From an uncultured Allomuricauda sp. (GTDB taxonomy: Bacteria; Bacteroidota; Bacteroidia; Flavobacteriales; Flavobacteriaceae), in assembly GCF_947258355.1 (NCBI RefSeq), contig NZ_CAMYIC010000059.1:1-64000 (forward strand): a DNA stretch of 64,000 bases. Reading direction: 5' to 3'. The notes under the pieces are model-generated. The model was not told the origin of the DNA. It ran no database searches and saw nothing but the letters and a program-made list of their open reading frames with translations. Below are positions 34,718-44,423 of the stretch, one piece after another (within the stretch, counting starts at the first letter, position 1; every line of letters begins with the position of its first letter). The translations under genes were made by a program, and so were the position numbers.

Positions 34718-36193
34718 ATGGCAAATTACTTTAACACACTATCACTTCGCGAACAACTGACACAGTTGGGGAAATGTAGATTTATGGATTCCAGCGAGTT
34801 TGCTGATGGTGTTACCGCACTAAAAGGAAAGAAAATCGTAATTGTTGGGTGTGGTGCCCAAGGGTTGAACCAGGGGTTGAACATGCGTGACTCAGGATTG
34901 GACATTTCGTATGCCCTGCGTCCAGCAGCTATCAAGGAGGAAAGACAATCCTTTAAAAACGCCAAAGAGAATAACTTTGTGGTGGGTACTTATGAGGAGT
35001 TGATCCCAGATGCTGACTTGGTCATCAACCTTACGCCAGATAAGCAGCACTCCAATGTGGTAAGCACAGTAATGCCTTTGATGAAGCAAGGAGCTACCTT
35101 ATCCTACTCTCACGGATTCAACATTGTGGAAGAAGGAATGCAGGTACGTGAGGACCTTACCGTAATCATGGTGGCGCCAAAAAGCCCGGGTTCTGAGGTT
35201 CGTGAAGAGTATAAAAGAGGTTTCGGTGTACCAACTTTGATTGCCGTACACCCGGAAAATGATCCAGAAGGAAAAGGTTTGGAGCAGGCCAAAGCCTATG
35301 CTGCAGGAACGGGTGGTGACAAGGCTGGAGTCCTTGAATCATCGTTTGTGGCGGAAGTAAAGTCGGATTTGATGGGAGAGCAGACCATTCTTTGCGGTCT
35401 GCTGCAAACAGGATCTATTCTTTCTTTCAACAAAATGGTTGAAAAAGGGATTGATGAAGCCTATGCCTCCAAATTGATTCAGTATGGTTGGGAAACCATT
35501 ACAGAAGGTTTAAAGCAAGGAGGTATCACCAATATGATGGACCGTTTGTCCAACCCTGCTAAGATCAAAGCCTTTGATTTGGCCGAAGAGTTGAAAGAAA
35601 TTATGCGTCCATTGTTCCAAAAGCATATGGATGATATTATGAGCGGACATTTTTCCAAGACCATGATGGAAGACTGGGACAATGGAGATAAAAACCTATT
35701 GGACTGGAGAGCTGCCACAGGCGAAACTGCTTTTGAAAAGACTCCAGCTGGTAACATGGAAATCTCTGAGCAGGAATACTACGACAACGGGGTATTGATG
35801 GTCGCGTTTGTGAAATCCGGGGTGGAACTGGCCTATGAGACCATGACCGAATCAGGAATCATTGGCGAGTCGGCTTACTACGAGTCATTGCACGAAACAC
35901 CACTGATCGCAAACACCATTGCAAGAAAGAAATTGTTCGAAATGAACCGTGTAATCTCCGATACGGCAGAGTACGGTTGTTATTTGTTCGACCATGCATG
36001 TAAGCCTTTATTGACCGATTTCATGAAAACCATCGAGACTGACATTATTGGTAAGCACTTTGGAGAAGGTAAAGACACTGGTGTGGACAACGTACGGTTG
36101 ATTGCCGTGAACAAGGCCATCCGTGAGCATGATGTAGAGGTTGTTGGTGCTAGATTGCGTGCATCCATGACAGCGATGAAGCCAATCGGATAA
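34718..36193 (+). CDS. ilvC: Ketol-acid reductoisomerase, class II (long form)
   Basis: A 491-residue enzyme of the long class II type, about 150 residues longer than class I because the knotted helical domain is duplicated. The NADPH-binding loop is [18 protein letters not shown] near 44-61, and catalytic-domain motifs include [21 protein letters not shown] (split across about 207-227) with the Mg-binding Asp and Glu. It rearranges and reduces acetolactate and acetohydroxybutyrate. The class II form is shared with enterobacteria and is usual in Bacteroidota. Confidence 0.97.
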   Translation: MANYFNTLSLREQLTQLGKCRFMDSSEFADGVTALKGKKIVIVGCGAQGLNQGLNMRDSGLDISYALRPAAIKEERQSFKNAKENNFVVGTYEELIPDADLVINLTPDKQHSNVVSTVMPLMKQGATLSYSHGFNIVEEGMQVREDLTVIMVAPKSPGSEVREEYKRGFGVPTLIAVHPENDPEGKGLEQAKAYAAGTGGDKAGVLESSFVAEVKSDLMGEQTILCGLLQTGSILSFNKMVEKGIDEAYASKLIQYGWETITEGLKQGGITNMMDRLSNPAKIKAFDLAEELKEIMRPLFQKHMDDIMSGHFSKTMMEDWDNGDKNLLDWRAATGETAFEKTPAGNMEISEQEYYDNGVLMVAFVKSGVELAYETMTESGIIGESAYYESLHETPLIANTIARKKLFEMNRVISDTAEYGCYLFDHACKPLLTDFMKTIETDIIGKHFGEGKDTGVDNVRLIAVNKAIREHDVEVVGARLRASMTAMKPIG

Positions 36194-36211
36194 TACAAAA
36201 CCATTGGCCCT

Positions 36212-37477
36212 ATGAGCGAAACTGTGGAAACCTATTTTCCGCAAATAGCGGATATTTATCAAGCAGCAAAGACCATTGCCCAAGTGACAGAGGAAACGCC
36301 GCTACAGCAAAGTATCCGTTATTCCAAAGCTTATGGGGCCAATATTCTTCTTAAACGGGAAGACCTTCACAGGGTACGCAGTTACAAAATCCGTGGTGCG
36401 TACAATAAGATAAGCTCCCTAAGTCAAAAACAACTGGATAGTGGTGTGGTCTGTGCCAGTGCAGGGAATCACGCCCAGGGTGTTGCCTTTGCTTGTAGTC
36501 ATTTGCAGGTAAAAGGTACCATTTACATGCCCGTAGTGACCCCTAAACAGAAAATAGACCAGACCAAGATGTTTGGTGGGGAATGGGTGGATGTAGTTTT
36601 GGAGGGAGATACTTTTGACGATTCCAAAAAAGCAGCCGAATTGTTCTGTGAGCAGGAAGGCAAAACCTTTGTCCATCCATTTGATGATGAAAAAACCATT
36701 GAGGGGCAAGCAACCGTTGGTTTGGAGATACTGCAGCAATCCACCGAGCCTATCGATTATGTTTTTGTGGCCGTTGGTGGCGGAGGATTGGCATCAGGAC
36801 TTTGCGGCACGTTTCAGGCATTGTCGCCAAACACTAAAATAATAGGGGTGGAGCCTGAAGGTGCGCCCTCCATGCTAAAATCCATTGAGCAAGGGGAATT
36901 GGTGGAACTGGAAAACATTGATAAGTTTATCGATGGGGCAGCGGTCCAGAAAGTTGGGTCGCTAACTTATCCTATTTGCAGAGAATATCTCCATAAAATG
37001 GTAACCGTTCCCGAAGGGAAAGTGTGCCAAACGATTCTGGACCTCTACAACCGGGATGCCATTGTAGTAGAGCCCGCAGGTGCCTTGACGATTGCAGCTT
37101 TGGACTATTTTAAGGAAGAAATCAAAGGTAAGAATGTGGTCTGCGTGGTGAGTGGAAGCAACAACGACATCACCCGTACGGCCGAAATCAAGGAAAGGGC
37201 CCTGCTATATGCACAACTGAAGCATTATTTTATTGTAAGGTTCCCACAACGCCCAGGTGCATTGAAAGAATTTGTGGTGGATATTTTGGGTCCGAATGAT
37301 GACATTACCCATTTTGAATATTCCAAAAAATCGAGCAGGGAAAATGCCCCTGCCATTGTCGGGGTGGAGTTGAAATCGCCCGACGACTTGGCACCTTTGA
37401 TCCAACGGATGAAAGACAATAATTTCTATGGGGATTATCTAAATAATAAACCCGATTTGTTCCAATATTTGGTGTGA
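36212..37477 (+). CDS. ilvA: Threonine dehydratase (threonine ammonia-lyase), biosynthetic
   Basis: A 421-residue fold-type II PLP enzyme. The PLP lysine is in VRSYKIRGAYN near 57-67, the phosphate-binding glycine loop is VGGGGLASG near 190-198, and ASAGNHAQGVA is near 83-93. A single C-terminal ACT-like domain (RFPQRPGALKEFV near 346-358) probably mediates isoleucine or valine control, where E. coli IlvA has two such domains. The enzyme converts threonine to 2-oxobutyrate, the entry point for isoleucine. It is the last gene of the ilv operon. Confidence 0.95.
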   Translation: MSETVETYFPQIADIYQAAKTIAQVTEETPLQQSIRYSKAYGANILLKREDLHRVRSYKIRGAYNKISSLSQKQLDSGVVCASAGNHAQGVAFACSHLQVKGTIYMPVVTPKQKIDQTKMFGGEWVDVVLEGDTFDDSKKAAELFCEQEGKTFVHPFDDEKTIEGQATVGLEILQQSTEPIDYVFVAVGGGGLASGLCGTFQALSPNTKIIGVEPEGAPSMLKSIEQGELVELENIDKFIDGAAVQKVGSLTYPICREYLHKMVTVPEGKVCQTILDLYNRDAIVVEPAGALTIAALDYFKEEIKGKNVVCVVSGSNNDITRTAEIKERALLYAQLKHYFIVRFPQRPGALKEFVVDILGPNDDITHFEYSKKSSRENAPAIVGVELKSPDDLAPLIQRMKDNNFYGDYLNNKPDLFQYLV

Positions 37478-37577
37478 TGCAACCAACATTTTTAAGCATC
37501 ATCATTATAAAGTTTGGTTTTAAATCTACACTTAAGCGTTTGCTCAAAACCAGCGTCAATTTCAACGGTTTTTGTGT

Positions 37578-37585
37578 TAGCTTTG
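37578..37585 (+). promoter_or_regulatory. -7 box of the gapN-type gene promoter
   Basis: TAGCTTTG is an exact TAnnTTTG match, 50 bases before the ATG at 37636 and 100 bases after the ilvA stop. It indicates that the dehydrogenase gene is transcribed separately from the ilv operon. Confidence 0.45.
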
Positions 37586-37635
37586 TGTAGTATTTCGACC
37601 ATTTATCAACACTAATCAAAGTAAAACAACAACTA

Positions 37636-39225
37636 ATGGCAACAACTAAAAAGATACCGGAAGCTTTTCAGATTACTGAAGAGATTCATCAAAAAACATA
37701 TTTGGTCAATGGAGAATTGCGTAAATGGGAGGGTGACACCAGTCCTGTGATTTCCACGATATCCTCCACGGAAGAGTATGCTCCAACTACTTTGGGGAGT
37801 GTGCCCGACATGGGCGAGCCGGAAGCTTTGGAGGCTTTGGATTCGGCTTTGGCGGCATATGATAAAGGACAGGGGCTCTGGCCTACCATGAAGGTGAAAG
37901 ATCGCGTGGAGTGCATGGAATCCTTCGTGAAGAAAATGGAGCAAAATCGCGAACAAGTCGTAAAGCTTTTGATGTGGGAGATAGGGAAATCCAAACCGGA
38001 TTCGTACAAGGAGTTTGATCGTACCGTAGAGTACATTTATGACACCATTGAAGATTACAAGAAGTTGGACCGTGATAGTGCCAAATTTGAAAAGCATGAT
38101 GGTGTTTATGCTCATATTCGAAGAGGTCCACTTGGGGTAGTTTTGTGCCTCGGACCTTATAATTACCCATTGAACGAGACCTTTGCCTTGTTGATTCCAG
38201 CCATCATAATGGGGAACACCACCATATTTAAACCAGCTAAGCATGGGGTTTTGCTCATTACGCCCCTTTTGGAGGCTTTTCAGAGTAGTTTTCCAAAAGG
38301 AGTTGTAAATATACTTTTCGGTCGCGGAAGAGCCGTGGCGGCACCAATAATGCAGACAGGTAAGGTGGATGTTTTGGCTTTGATAGGAAACAGTAAGTCG
38401 GCGAATGCCTTGCAAGAGCAGCATCCCAAAAGCAATAGATTGCGATTGGTTTTGGGCTTGGAGGCAAAGAACCCAGCCATTGTGCTTCCTGATGCCGAGT
38501 TGGATTTGACCATCAACGAGTGTATTTCGGGTACGTTGTCCTTTAATGGGCAGCGTTGTACCGCTTTAAAGGTGGTTTATGTACATGACGAAGTGAAAGA
38601 TGATTTCCTGAAACGCTTTGCCGAGAAAGTGGATGGTTTGAAATTCGGTAATCCTTGGGAGGATGGTGTGGGCTTAACGCCACTTCCTGAGCCGGATAAG
38701 CCCGAATATATTCAAGAGCTATTGGATGACGCCTTGGCAAAAGGTGCTAAAATCATCAACAAAAAAGGAGGAAAACATTTTGATAATTATATCTGGCCAG
38801 CGGTATTGTACCCGGTAACAAAAGATATGCGAGTGTATCAAGAAGAACAGTTTGGGCCGATAATTCCTGTGCTCTCTTTTCAGGATATTGAAGAGCCCTT
38901 GGATGATATGGCGGAATCCAACTACGGACAACAGGTGAGCTTGTTTGGCAAGGATGTGTATACCCTTTCGCCGCTTATCGATACGTTGGCGAACTTGGTA
39001 TGCCGAGTGAACCTGAACAGCTCGTGCCAGCGTGGGCCGGATGTGTATCCATTTACAGGAAGAAAAGATTCAGCTCAGTCTACATTAAGCGTGCATGATG
39101 CATTGCGTTCGTTCTCTATTCGAACCTTTGTAGCGTTTAAGGATAACAATTTGAACGTTCAAACGGTGGAGCAACTAATGGAAGCTAAAGTGAGCAACTT
39201 TTTGAGTACGGATTACATTTTGTAG
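37636..39225 (+). CDS. gapN: NADP-dependent glyceraldehyde-3-phosphate dehydrogenase-type aldehyde dehydrogenase (GapN)
   Basis: A 529-residue aldehyde dehydrogenase superfamily protein. The nucleophile is C308 in [11 protein letters not shown], and the Rossmann segment includes [11 protein letters not shown] near 172-182 (the usual NP in this motif) and IFKPAKHG. GapN oxidises glyceraldehyde 3-phosphate straight to 3-phosphoglycerate, making NADPH and bypassing ATP formation. Where most family members have ELGGKNP, with the catalytic base Glu, this protein reads GLEAKNP near 275-281, so the Glu is shifted by two positions. The gene stands alone between ilv and leu operons. The substrate rests on overall similarity. 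Confidence 0.8.
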   Translation: MATTKKIPEAFQITEEIHQKTYLVNGELRKWEGDTSPVISTISSTEEYAPTTLGSVPDMGEPEALEALDSALAAYDKGQGLWPTMKVKDRVECMESFVKKMEQNREQVVKLLMWEIGKSKPDSYKEFDRTVEYIYDTIEDYKKLDRDSAKFEKHDGVYAHIRRGPLGVVLCLGPYNYPLNETFALLIPAIIMGNTTIFKPAKHGVLLITPLLEAFQSSFPKGVVNILFGRGRAVAAPIMQTGKVDVLALIGNSKSANALQEQHPKSNRLRLVLGLEAKNPAIVLPDAELDLTINECISGTLSFNGQRCTALKVVYVHDEVKDDFLKRFAEKVDGLKFGNPWEDGVGLTPLPEPDKPEYIQELLDDALAKGAKIINKKGGKHFDNYIWPAVLYPVTKDMRVYQEEQFGPIIPVLSFQDIEEPLDDMAESNYGQQVSLFGKDVYTLSPLIDTLANLVCRVNLNSSCQRGPDVYPFTGRKDSAQSTLSVHDALRSFSIRTFVAFKDNNLNVQTVEQLMEAKVSNFLSTDYIL

Positions 39226-39229
39226 AAGA

Positions 39230-39381
39230 ATGTCAGTTCGAGTTTTTTCCAAAGGAAAAATTATCGAGAACGGCAAAAACTTTAAGCAAAATAGCATTTT
39301 CGTCAACCTGAACTTGTTTCAGGTTCTCATGAAGATTGAAATGCTAAAATGATGAGATTCTGAAATAAATTCAGAATGACG
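39230..39381. repeat. Palindromic intergenic repeat elements
   Basis: Two adjoining imperfect palindromes fill the gap after gapN. The first (39231-39281) starts TGTCAGTTCGAG, folds on TTTTTCC-AAA-GGAAAAA and ends TCGAGAACGGCA. The second (39301-39381) is bounded by CGTCA and TGACG and holds two hairpins, CCTGAACTTGTTTCAGG (39307-39323) and TTCTGAA-ATAAA-TTCAGAA (39358-39376). I recall similar elements scattered between genes in Flavobacteriaceae genomes; this window alone cannot show copy number. Confidence 0.6.
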
Positions 39382-39437
39382 CCTCGATATTTTAGTGTGG
39401 TGAAGAAATAGTTAGAGATTTATTTTTATAACGAATT

Positions 39438-39469
39438 AAAAAAGCCCCGATATTCGGGGCTTTCTTTTT
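39438..39469. terminator. Bidirectional terminator between gapN and leuB
   Basis: AAAGCCCCGA (39441-39450) pairs with TCGGGGCTTT (39454-39463) across the loop TAT. A-rich and T-rich flanks on either side make it work for gapN on the plus strand and for the leu operon, which ends at 39489, on the minus strand. Confidence 0.88.
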
Positions 39470-39488
39470 GGTTTTTATGTGGGGTTGA

Positions 39489-40547
39489 TTAAATATTTTC
39501 AGCCAACCAGTTCCCAACCTCACTGGTCTTGTATGCTTTTCCACCATCGGCAAGATCTTCGGTAACCACACCTTTGGCCAATGATTTGTTCACTACCTCT
39601 CGGATAGCTTCAGCTTCGTCTTTTAAACCAAATGCTGTTTCAAACATCATTGCGGCAGAAAGAACCGTTGCCAATGGATTGGCAATATCCTTTCCAGCAG
39701 CTTGTGGATAAGAACCGTGGATGGGCTCGAACAAAGATGTCTTCTCACCCAAAGAGGCAGAAGGCATCAATCCCATAGATCCAGAAATCACAGAAGCTTC
39801 GTCCGTTAGAATGTCTCCGAACAAGTTTTCAGTAATCAATACATCGTAAGCGCTTGGCCATTGCACCAAACGCATGGCTACGGCGTCTACAAATTCATAG
39901 GATACTTCCACTTCGGGATAGTCTTTTTCCAGTTTTTGAACGGTTTCCCTCCATAAACGTGAAGTTTCCAAAACGTTGGCCTTGTCTACACAACAAAGCT
40001 TTTTGGAACGTTGCATGGCCATTTCAAAGCCTTTTTTGGCCAAACGCTCAACTTCCTCTCGAGTGTAAGTGCAAGTATCGTAAGCGGTATTGTCGTTGTC
40101 CTCGCGTCCACGTTTCCCAAAATAGATACCTCCGGTCAATTCGCGAAGAAATACTAAATCAGTTCCTTCAATACGCTCACGTTTCAAAGGAGACTTATCT
40201 ATCAAGGATGGAAAAGTAAATGTTGGTCTAACATTGGCGAACAACCCCAATTTTTGACGCATTTTCAACAAACCTTGCTCGGGACGTACCTTGGCTGAAG
40301 GGTCGTTGTCAAATCGTGGATGGCCAATGGCGCCAAAAAGAACGGCATCGGCAGCAACACAGGCTTCGTGGGTTTCGTCCGGGTAAGGTTCGCCAACGGC
40401 ATCAATCGCTGCGGCACCGGTTAGGGCAGGGGTCCAGCTTATTTCGTGACCGAACTTCTCAGCTACGGCATCAGATACTTTTACGGCTTGATCTATTACT
40501 TCTGGGCCAATTCCATCTCCGGCCAAGAGCGCTATGTTTAATTTCAT
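39489..40547 (-). CDS. leuB: 3-isopropylmalate dehydrogenase
   Basis: A 352-residue decarboxylating dehydrogenase. Key motifs are the N-terminal [11 protein letters not shown], the substrate-binding arginine region [14 protein letters not shown] near 95-108, [10 protein letters not shown] near 134-143, and the metal and NAD segments [20 protein letters not shown] near 242-261 and [18 protein letters not shown] near 270-287. It makes 4-methyl-2-oxopentanoate for leucine, and can act on 3-methylmalate if a citramalate route runs. It is the last gene of the leu operon, 46 bases after the synthase gene. Confidence 0.96.
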   Translation of the reverse strand: MKLNIALLAGDGIGPEVIDQAVKVSDAVAEKFGHEISWTPALTGAAAIDAVGEPYPDETHEACVAADAVLFGAIGHPRFDNDPSAKVRPEQGLLKMRQKLGLFANVRPTFTFPSLIDKSPLKRERIEGTDLVFLRELTGGIYFGKRGREDNDNTAYDTCTYTREEVERLAKKGFEMAMQRSKKLCCVDKANVLETSRLWRETVQKLEKDYPEVEVSYEFVDAVAMRLVQWPSAYDVLITENLFGDILTDEASVISGSMGLMPSASLGEKTSLFEPIHGSYPQAAGKDIANPLATVLSAAMMFETAFGLKDEAEAIREVVNKSLAKGVVTEDLADGGKAYKTSEVGNWLAENI

Positions 40548-40593
40548 TTCTTCTCGTTATTCGTTTATCGTTGTTGGTTGATAGTTTTTAGCA

Positions 40594-42111
40594 TTAAACC
40601 AAGTTTAACATTTTCTCAGTGGCTTTAATGGCGGATACCGTTTGGTCTGAATCGAGCCCACGCGTGGTAAAATCCTTGTCCTTGGTCTGCCAAGTGATCA
40701 GGGTTTCACAAAGGGCGTCCGAGTTACTGCCTGGAGGGATGCGAACGGCATAATCCACCAATTTCGGGAGTTCTCTCCCTTCTTTTTTATATACTTTTTT
40801 CAAGGCATTAATGAAAGCATCGAATTGACCGTCCCCTTGGGCGTGTTCCTCATAGGTCTTTCCTTCAATTTCGATGGAAAGGGTAGTGGAGGGCTTCAAT
40901 CCTTTGGAATGGGTCAGCACGTACGATTTCACAAATACCTTTTGCTGATGAAGTTTATTGTCCAGCACATCGGAAATGATGTAGGGCAAATCGTCTTTGG
41001 TTACCCGTTCTTTTTTGTCTCCAAGCTCAATGATGCGTTCGGTAACCTTTTTCAGTTCGTCATCATTCAAGGTCAATCCAAGCTCTTGAAGGTTCTTTTG
41101 GATATTGGCTTTTCCCGATGTTTTGCCTAATGCATATTTACGCTTTCTGCCAAATCTTTCCGGGAGTAAATCATTAAAGTAAAGATTCTTTTTGCTATCC
41201 CCATCTGCGTGTATTCCAGCTGTTTGAGTAAAAACATTATCTCCGACAATAGGTTTGTTGTCAGGTATGCCGAAGCCTGTAAAGGCAGATACCAATTTAC
41301 TTACTTTGTAAAGGGATGATTCCTTTACGCCAATCTTGATTTCCGGTAAAAAATCGTTGATTACTGCAACAGCACTCGCCAAAGGTGCGTTTCCCGCGCG
41401 TTCACCCATCCCGTTTACGGTAAGGTGCAATCCGTGGACGCCGGCCTTTAAGGCTTCCATTACATTGGCAACACTCAAATCGTAATCGTTATGACCGTGG
41501 AAATCAAAATGGGTATTGGGATACCTTTCAATAATTTCTTTTAGAAAAGAGCTTGTCTCGCTGTGTGTAAGAATTCCAAGGGTGTCCGGAAGTAGAATTC
41601 GTTTAACGGGTTGCTCGGTTAAAAAATCCAAAAACTGAAAAACATAGTCCTTTGAACTACGCATTCCATTGCTCCAATCCTCAAGATAGACGTTGGTATC
41701 TATCCCTAGTTTATTCCCTTCCGAAACAACCTTTTCTATTTCCGTAAAGTGTTGTTCTGGAGTTTTTTTAAGCTGATGGGTTAAATGATTCAATGAACCT
41801 TTTGTGAGCAGGTTTTGAACCTTTGCACCAGCTTCTTGCATCCATTTGAGCGATACCCCATTGTCCACAAAGGTCAATACCTCCACTTTGGACAAATAGC
41901 CCTCCGTAGCGGCCCAATCTGTAATGCTTTTTACAGCTTGCAACTCTCCTTCGGAAACACGGGCCGAAGCTACCTCGATGCGATCTACCTTGAGTTCTTC
42001 CAACAAGAGTTTGGCCAAGGTAAGTTTTTCGGAAGCCGAAAAAGAAACCCCAGAGGTTTGTTCACCATCCCGTAGGGTGGTGTCCATAATTTCTATGGTG
42101 CGTGTTTTCAT
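40594..42111 (-). CDS. 2-isopropylmalate / (R)-citramalate synthase family enzyme (LeuA/CimA)
   Basis: A 505-residue condensing enzyme with a TIM barrel (TTLRDGEQTSGVSFS from 11; metal-binding HGHND near 213-217) and a C-terminal LeuA-type regulatory domain from about 390. Its place in leuC-leuD-X-leuB suggests LeuA. However, the sequence resembles Leptospira interrogans citramalate synthase as I remember it: EVASARVSEGE at 46-56, NLLTKGSL at 100-107, NVYLEDWSNG at 140-149. The three residues I recall for pyruvate selectivity there (Leu81, Leu104, Tyr144) correspond to L79, L102 and Y142. Family placement is certain; the substrate is not. Confidence 0.85.
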   Translation of the reverse strand: MKTRTIEIMDTTLRDGEQTSGVSFSASEKLTLAKLLLEELKVDRIEVASARVSEGELQAVKSITDWAATEGYLSKVEVLTFVDNGVSLKWMQEAGAKVQNLLTKGSLNHLTHQLKKTPEQHFTEIEKVVSEGNKLGIDTNVYLEDWSNGMRSSKDYVFQFLDFLTEQPVKRILLPDTLGILTHSETSSFLKEIIERYPNTHFDFHGHNDYDLSVANVMEALKAGVHGLHLTVNGMGERAGNAPLASAVAVINDFLPEIKIGVKESSLYKVSKLVSAFTGFGIPDNKPIVGDNVFTQTAGIHADGDSKKNLYFNDLLPERFGRKRKYALGKTSGKANIQKNLQELGLTLNDDELKKVTERIIELGDKKERVTKDDLPYIISDVLDNKLHQQKVFVKSYVLTHSKGLKPSTTLSIEIEGKTYEEHAQGDGQFDAFINALKKVYKKEGRELPKLVDYAVRIPPGSNSDALCETLITWQTKDKDFTTRGLDSDQTVSAIKATEKMLNLV

Positions 42112-42141
42112 TTTTTGTGCCGTGGTGTTCTGAGCAATGGA

Positions 42142-42738
42142 TTATAAAGGTGTGTTTTCGGCGTATTTTTCAATGTCTTTTTGGATGTTCAACAAATAGT
42201 CGATATCGTCAAAGCCATTGAGCATGTTCTGTTTTTTATAATCGTTGATGTCAAAGCTTTCACTCTCACCTGTTGCCAAAATCGTAATCTTTTGTTCCGG
42301 TAGATTGACTTCCAACTCCGTTTTTGGGTCAGCTTCGATAGCTTTGAAGATTTTGTCCAAGAACTCTGGGCTTACCTGAACAGGAAGTACACCGATGTTC
42401 AAGCAGTTGCCTCTAAAAATATCAGCGAAAAAACTGGATACCACACAGCGAAAACCGTAATCGTATACCGCCCAAGCTGCGTGCTCCCTAGATGAACCTG
42501 AACCGAAGTTTTTGCCTCCCACCAATATTTTTCCAGAGTAGATGGGGTTGTTCAGTACAAATTGCTCTTTGGGTGTGCCATCGGAATTATATCTCCAGTC
42601 ACGGAACAAATTGTCTCCGAATCCTTTTCGCTCAGTAGCTTTTAGGAACCGTGCTGGGATGATTTGGTCGGTATCCACATTTTCTATGGGCAATGGTACC
42701 GCTGAACTTTTTAGTATGTTGAATTTATCGTAAGCCAT
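42142..42738 (-). CDS. leuD: 3-isopropylmalate dehydratase, small subunit
   Basis: A 198-residue aconitase-swivel-domain protein. ENVDTDQIIPARFLK near 19-33 and GKNFGSGSSREHAAWAVYDYGF near 75-96 (read as GKNFGSGSSREHA then AWAVYDYGF) are the substrate-binding signatures of LeuD. With LeuC it isomerises 2- to 3-isopropylmalate, and it commonly also handles citramalate. It lies between leuC and the LeuA/CimA gene; the 73-base gap to leuC holds a repetitive AT-rich sequence. Confidence 0.96.
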   Translation of the reverse strand: MAYDKFNILKSSAVPLPIENVDTDQIIPARFLKATERKGFGDNLFRDWRYNSDGTPKEQFVLNNPIYSGKILVGGKNFGSGSSREHAAWAVYDYGFRCVVSSFFADIFRGNCLNIGVLPVQVSPEFLDKIFKAIEADPKTELEVNLPEQKITILATGESESFDINDYKKQNMLNGFDDIDYLLNIQKDIEKYAENTPL

Positions 42739-42739
42739 T

Positions 42740-42811
42740 ATTTTTCAATTTTCAGTTATCAATGTTCAATTAACAATGAATTGCTAATTGCTTATTGCGC
42801 ATTGTTTATTG
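42740..42811. repeat. Degenerate CAATTA-type short tandem repeat in the leuC-leuD gap
   Basis: Variants of CAAT/ATTG words recur roughly every 8 to 11 bases (on the minus strand CAATAAACAATG, CAATAAGCAATTAG, CAATTCATTGTTAATTG, CATTGATAACTG, AAATTGAAAA). They fill the gap between two genes of one operon. I remember similar spacer repeats in Flavobacteriaceae, where they seem to expand and shrink; no role is known to me. Confidence 0.5.
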
Positions 42812-44224
42812 TTAAGCTAAAACTTCTTCTTGCATTAATTCCCTTGGGTCGGTCACTTTTCCAGTAACAGCTGCAGCTGCAGCCACCAAAGGACTTGCCA
42901 GTAGGGTACGAGCCCCTGGCCCTTGTCGTCCCTCAAAGTTTCTGTTAGAAGTACTCACCGCATATTTTCCAGCTGGAATTTTATCATCGTTCATCGCCAA
43001 ACAAGCGGAACAGCCAGGCTCTCTCAATTCAAATCCCGCTTCGGTCAAAACATCCAAGATACCTTCTTCTCTGATGGCTGCTTCCACCTTATGGGAACCG
43101 GGAACCAACCAAGCTGTTACATTATCAGCCTTTTTTCTTCCCTTGATTATGGAAGCGAAAGCCCTGAAATCTTCAATTCTACCATTGGTACAGCTTCCGA
43201 GGAACACAAAATCGATAGGTTTGCCCACCATGGCCTCACCTTCGTTGTAATCCATATATTCCAAGGATTTCTTGTATGTAGCAGGAGAGCCATCAATACT
43301 CTCTGCCAAAGGAATATCCTTGCTAATACCGATACCCATCCCAGGGTTAGTGCCGAAAGTAATCATAGGTTCTATCTCGCGGGCATCAAAAGTCACTTCT
43401 TTGTCAAACTCAGCATCGTCATCAGAATAAAGAGTGCTCCAATATTCCATGGCAGCATCCCAATCCTTGCCTTTTGGCGTGTATTCCCTTCCTTTAATGT
43501 ATTCAAAAGTGGTTTCGTCGGGAGCAATCATACCGCCACGGGCACCCATTTCAATACTAAGGTTACAAACTGTCATACGACCTTCCATGGACATATTTTT
43601 GAAGACATCGCCTGCATATTCGGCAAAATAGCCGGTTGCGCCGGAAGTGGACAATTTGGAAATGATGAAGAGGGCTACATCTTTCGGGGTAACAGCTTCG
43701 CTTAATTCCCCATTCACATTGATGCGCAAACTTTTAGGTTTTGGCTGCATGATGCACTGGGTGGACAATACCATTTCTACTTCACTGGTTCCGATACCGA
43801 AAGCAATGGCCCCAAAGGCTCCGTGGGTAGAAGTATGTGAATCTCCACAAACAATAGTGGCTCCAGGTACGGTAATTCCGTTTTCCGGGCCAATTACGTG
43901 TACAATTCCATTTTTCTTATGTCCAAGTCCCCAATAAGGTATGTTGTGAGCGTTGGCGTTTTCTTCCAAAGCCTTTAACTGATTGGCGGACAATGGATCC
44001 TTTACGGGCAAGTGTTGATTTCTAGTTGGGGTATTGTGGTCGGCCGTTGCAAAGGTGCGCTCTGGATACAATACTTTTATGCCTCTGTTTTTTAATCCTA
44101 AAAAAGCTACGGGACTCGTTACTTCGTGGACCAAATGCCTGTCGATAAAAAGTACATCCGGACCGTTTTCAATATGCTTCACCACGTGGGAATCCCAAAC
44201 TTTATCAAAAAGTGTCTTGCTCAT
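42812..44224 (-). CDS. leuC: 3-isopropylmalate dehydratase, large subunit
   Basis: A 470-residue aconitase-family protein. The three cluster cysteines lie in GSCTNGR near 347-353 and in the C-x2-C pair of GCSACLAMN near 411-419, giving a 4Fe-4S cluster. Substrate-loop motifs DNTPTRNQ and [21 protein letters not shown] (split over about 134-154) are present. With LeuD it interconverts the isopropylmalates. It is the first gene of the leuC-leuD-leuA/cimA-leuB operon. Confidence 0.97.
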   Translation of the reverse strand: MSKTLFDKVWDSHVVKHIENGPDVLFIDRHLVHEVTSPVAFLGLKNRGIKVLYPERTFATADHNTPTRNQHLPVKDPLSANQLKALEENANAHNIPYWGLGHKKNGIVHVIGPENGITVPGATIVCGDSHTSTHGAFGAIAFGIGTSEVEMVLSTQCIMQPKPKSLRINVNGELSEAVTPKDVALFIISKLSTSGATGYFAEYAGDVFKNMSMEGRMTVCNLSIEMGARGGMIAPDETTFEYIKGREYTPKGKDWDAAMEYWSTLYSDDDAEFDKEVTFDAREIEPMITFGTNPGMGIGISKDIPLAESIDGSPATYKKSLEYMDYNEGEAMVGKPIDFVFLGSCTNGRIEDFRAFASIIKGRKKADNVTAWLVPGSHKVEAAIREEGILDVLTEAGFELREPGCSACLAMNDDKIPAGKYAVSTSNRNFEGRQGPGARTLLASPLVAAAAAVTGKVTDPRELMQEEVLA

Positions 44225-44250
44225 TGTGTCTTCAATAATTTGTAAGCCTA

Positions 44251-44287
44251 CAAAGTTAAAATTTGTGTGTTAAACCGATTTTCGGTT
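44251..44287 (-). promoter_or_regulatory. leu operon promoter with an adjoining palindrome
   Basis: On the minus strand TAACTTTG (44258-44251) matches TAnnTTTG, 26 bases before the leuC ATG. Fifteen bases further upstream, AACCGA-TTT-TCGGTT (44273-44287) is a perfect palindrome placed about where the -33 element should be. A repressor or activator site is plausible. No leader-peptide attenuator like that of ilvD was found in the 198-base upstream region. Confidence 0.45.
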
Positions 44288-44423
44288 CTGGTAAAATTAC
44301 GATGTTCAACCGCAATTTCAATGGGTTGTTTTTAAAGTTAACAAATCTTAAGGGTTGATTTTCAATTTGTAACAAAGAAGTGTAGCGAATTGCATCATCC
44401 TCCAATTACAAACCTAATCGATG

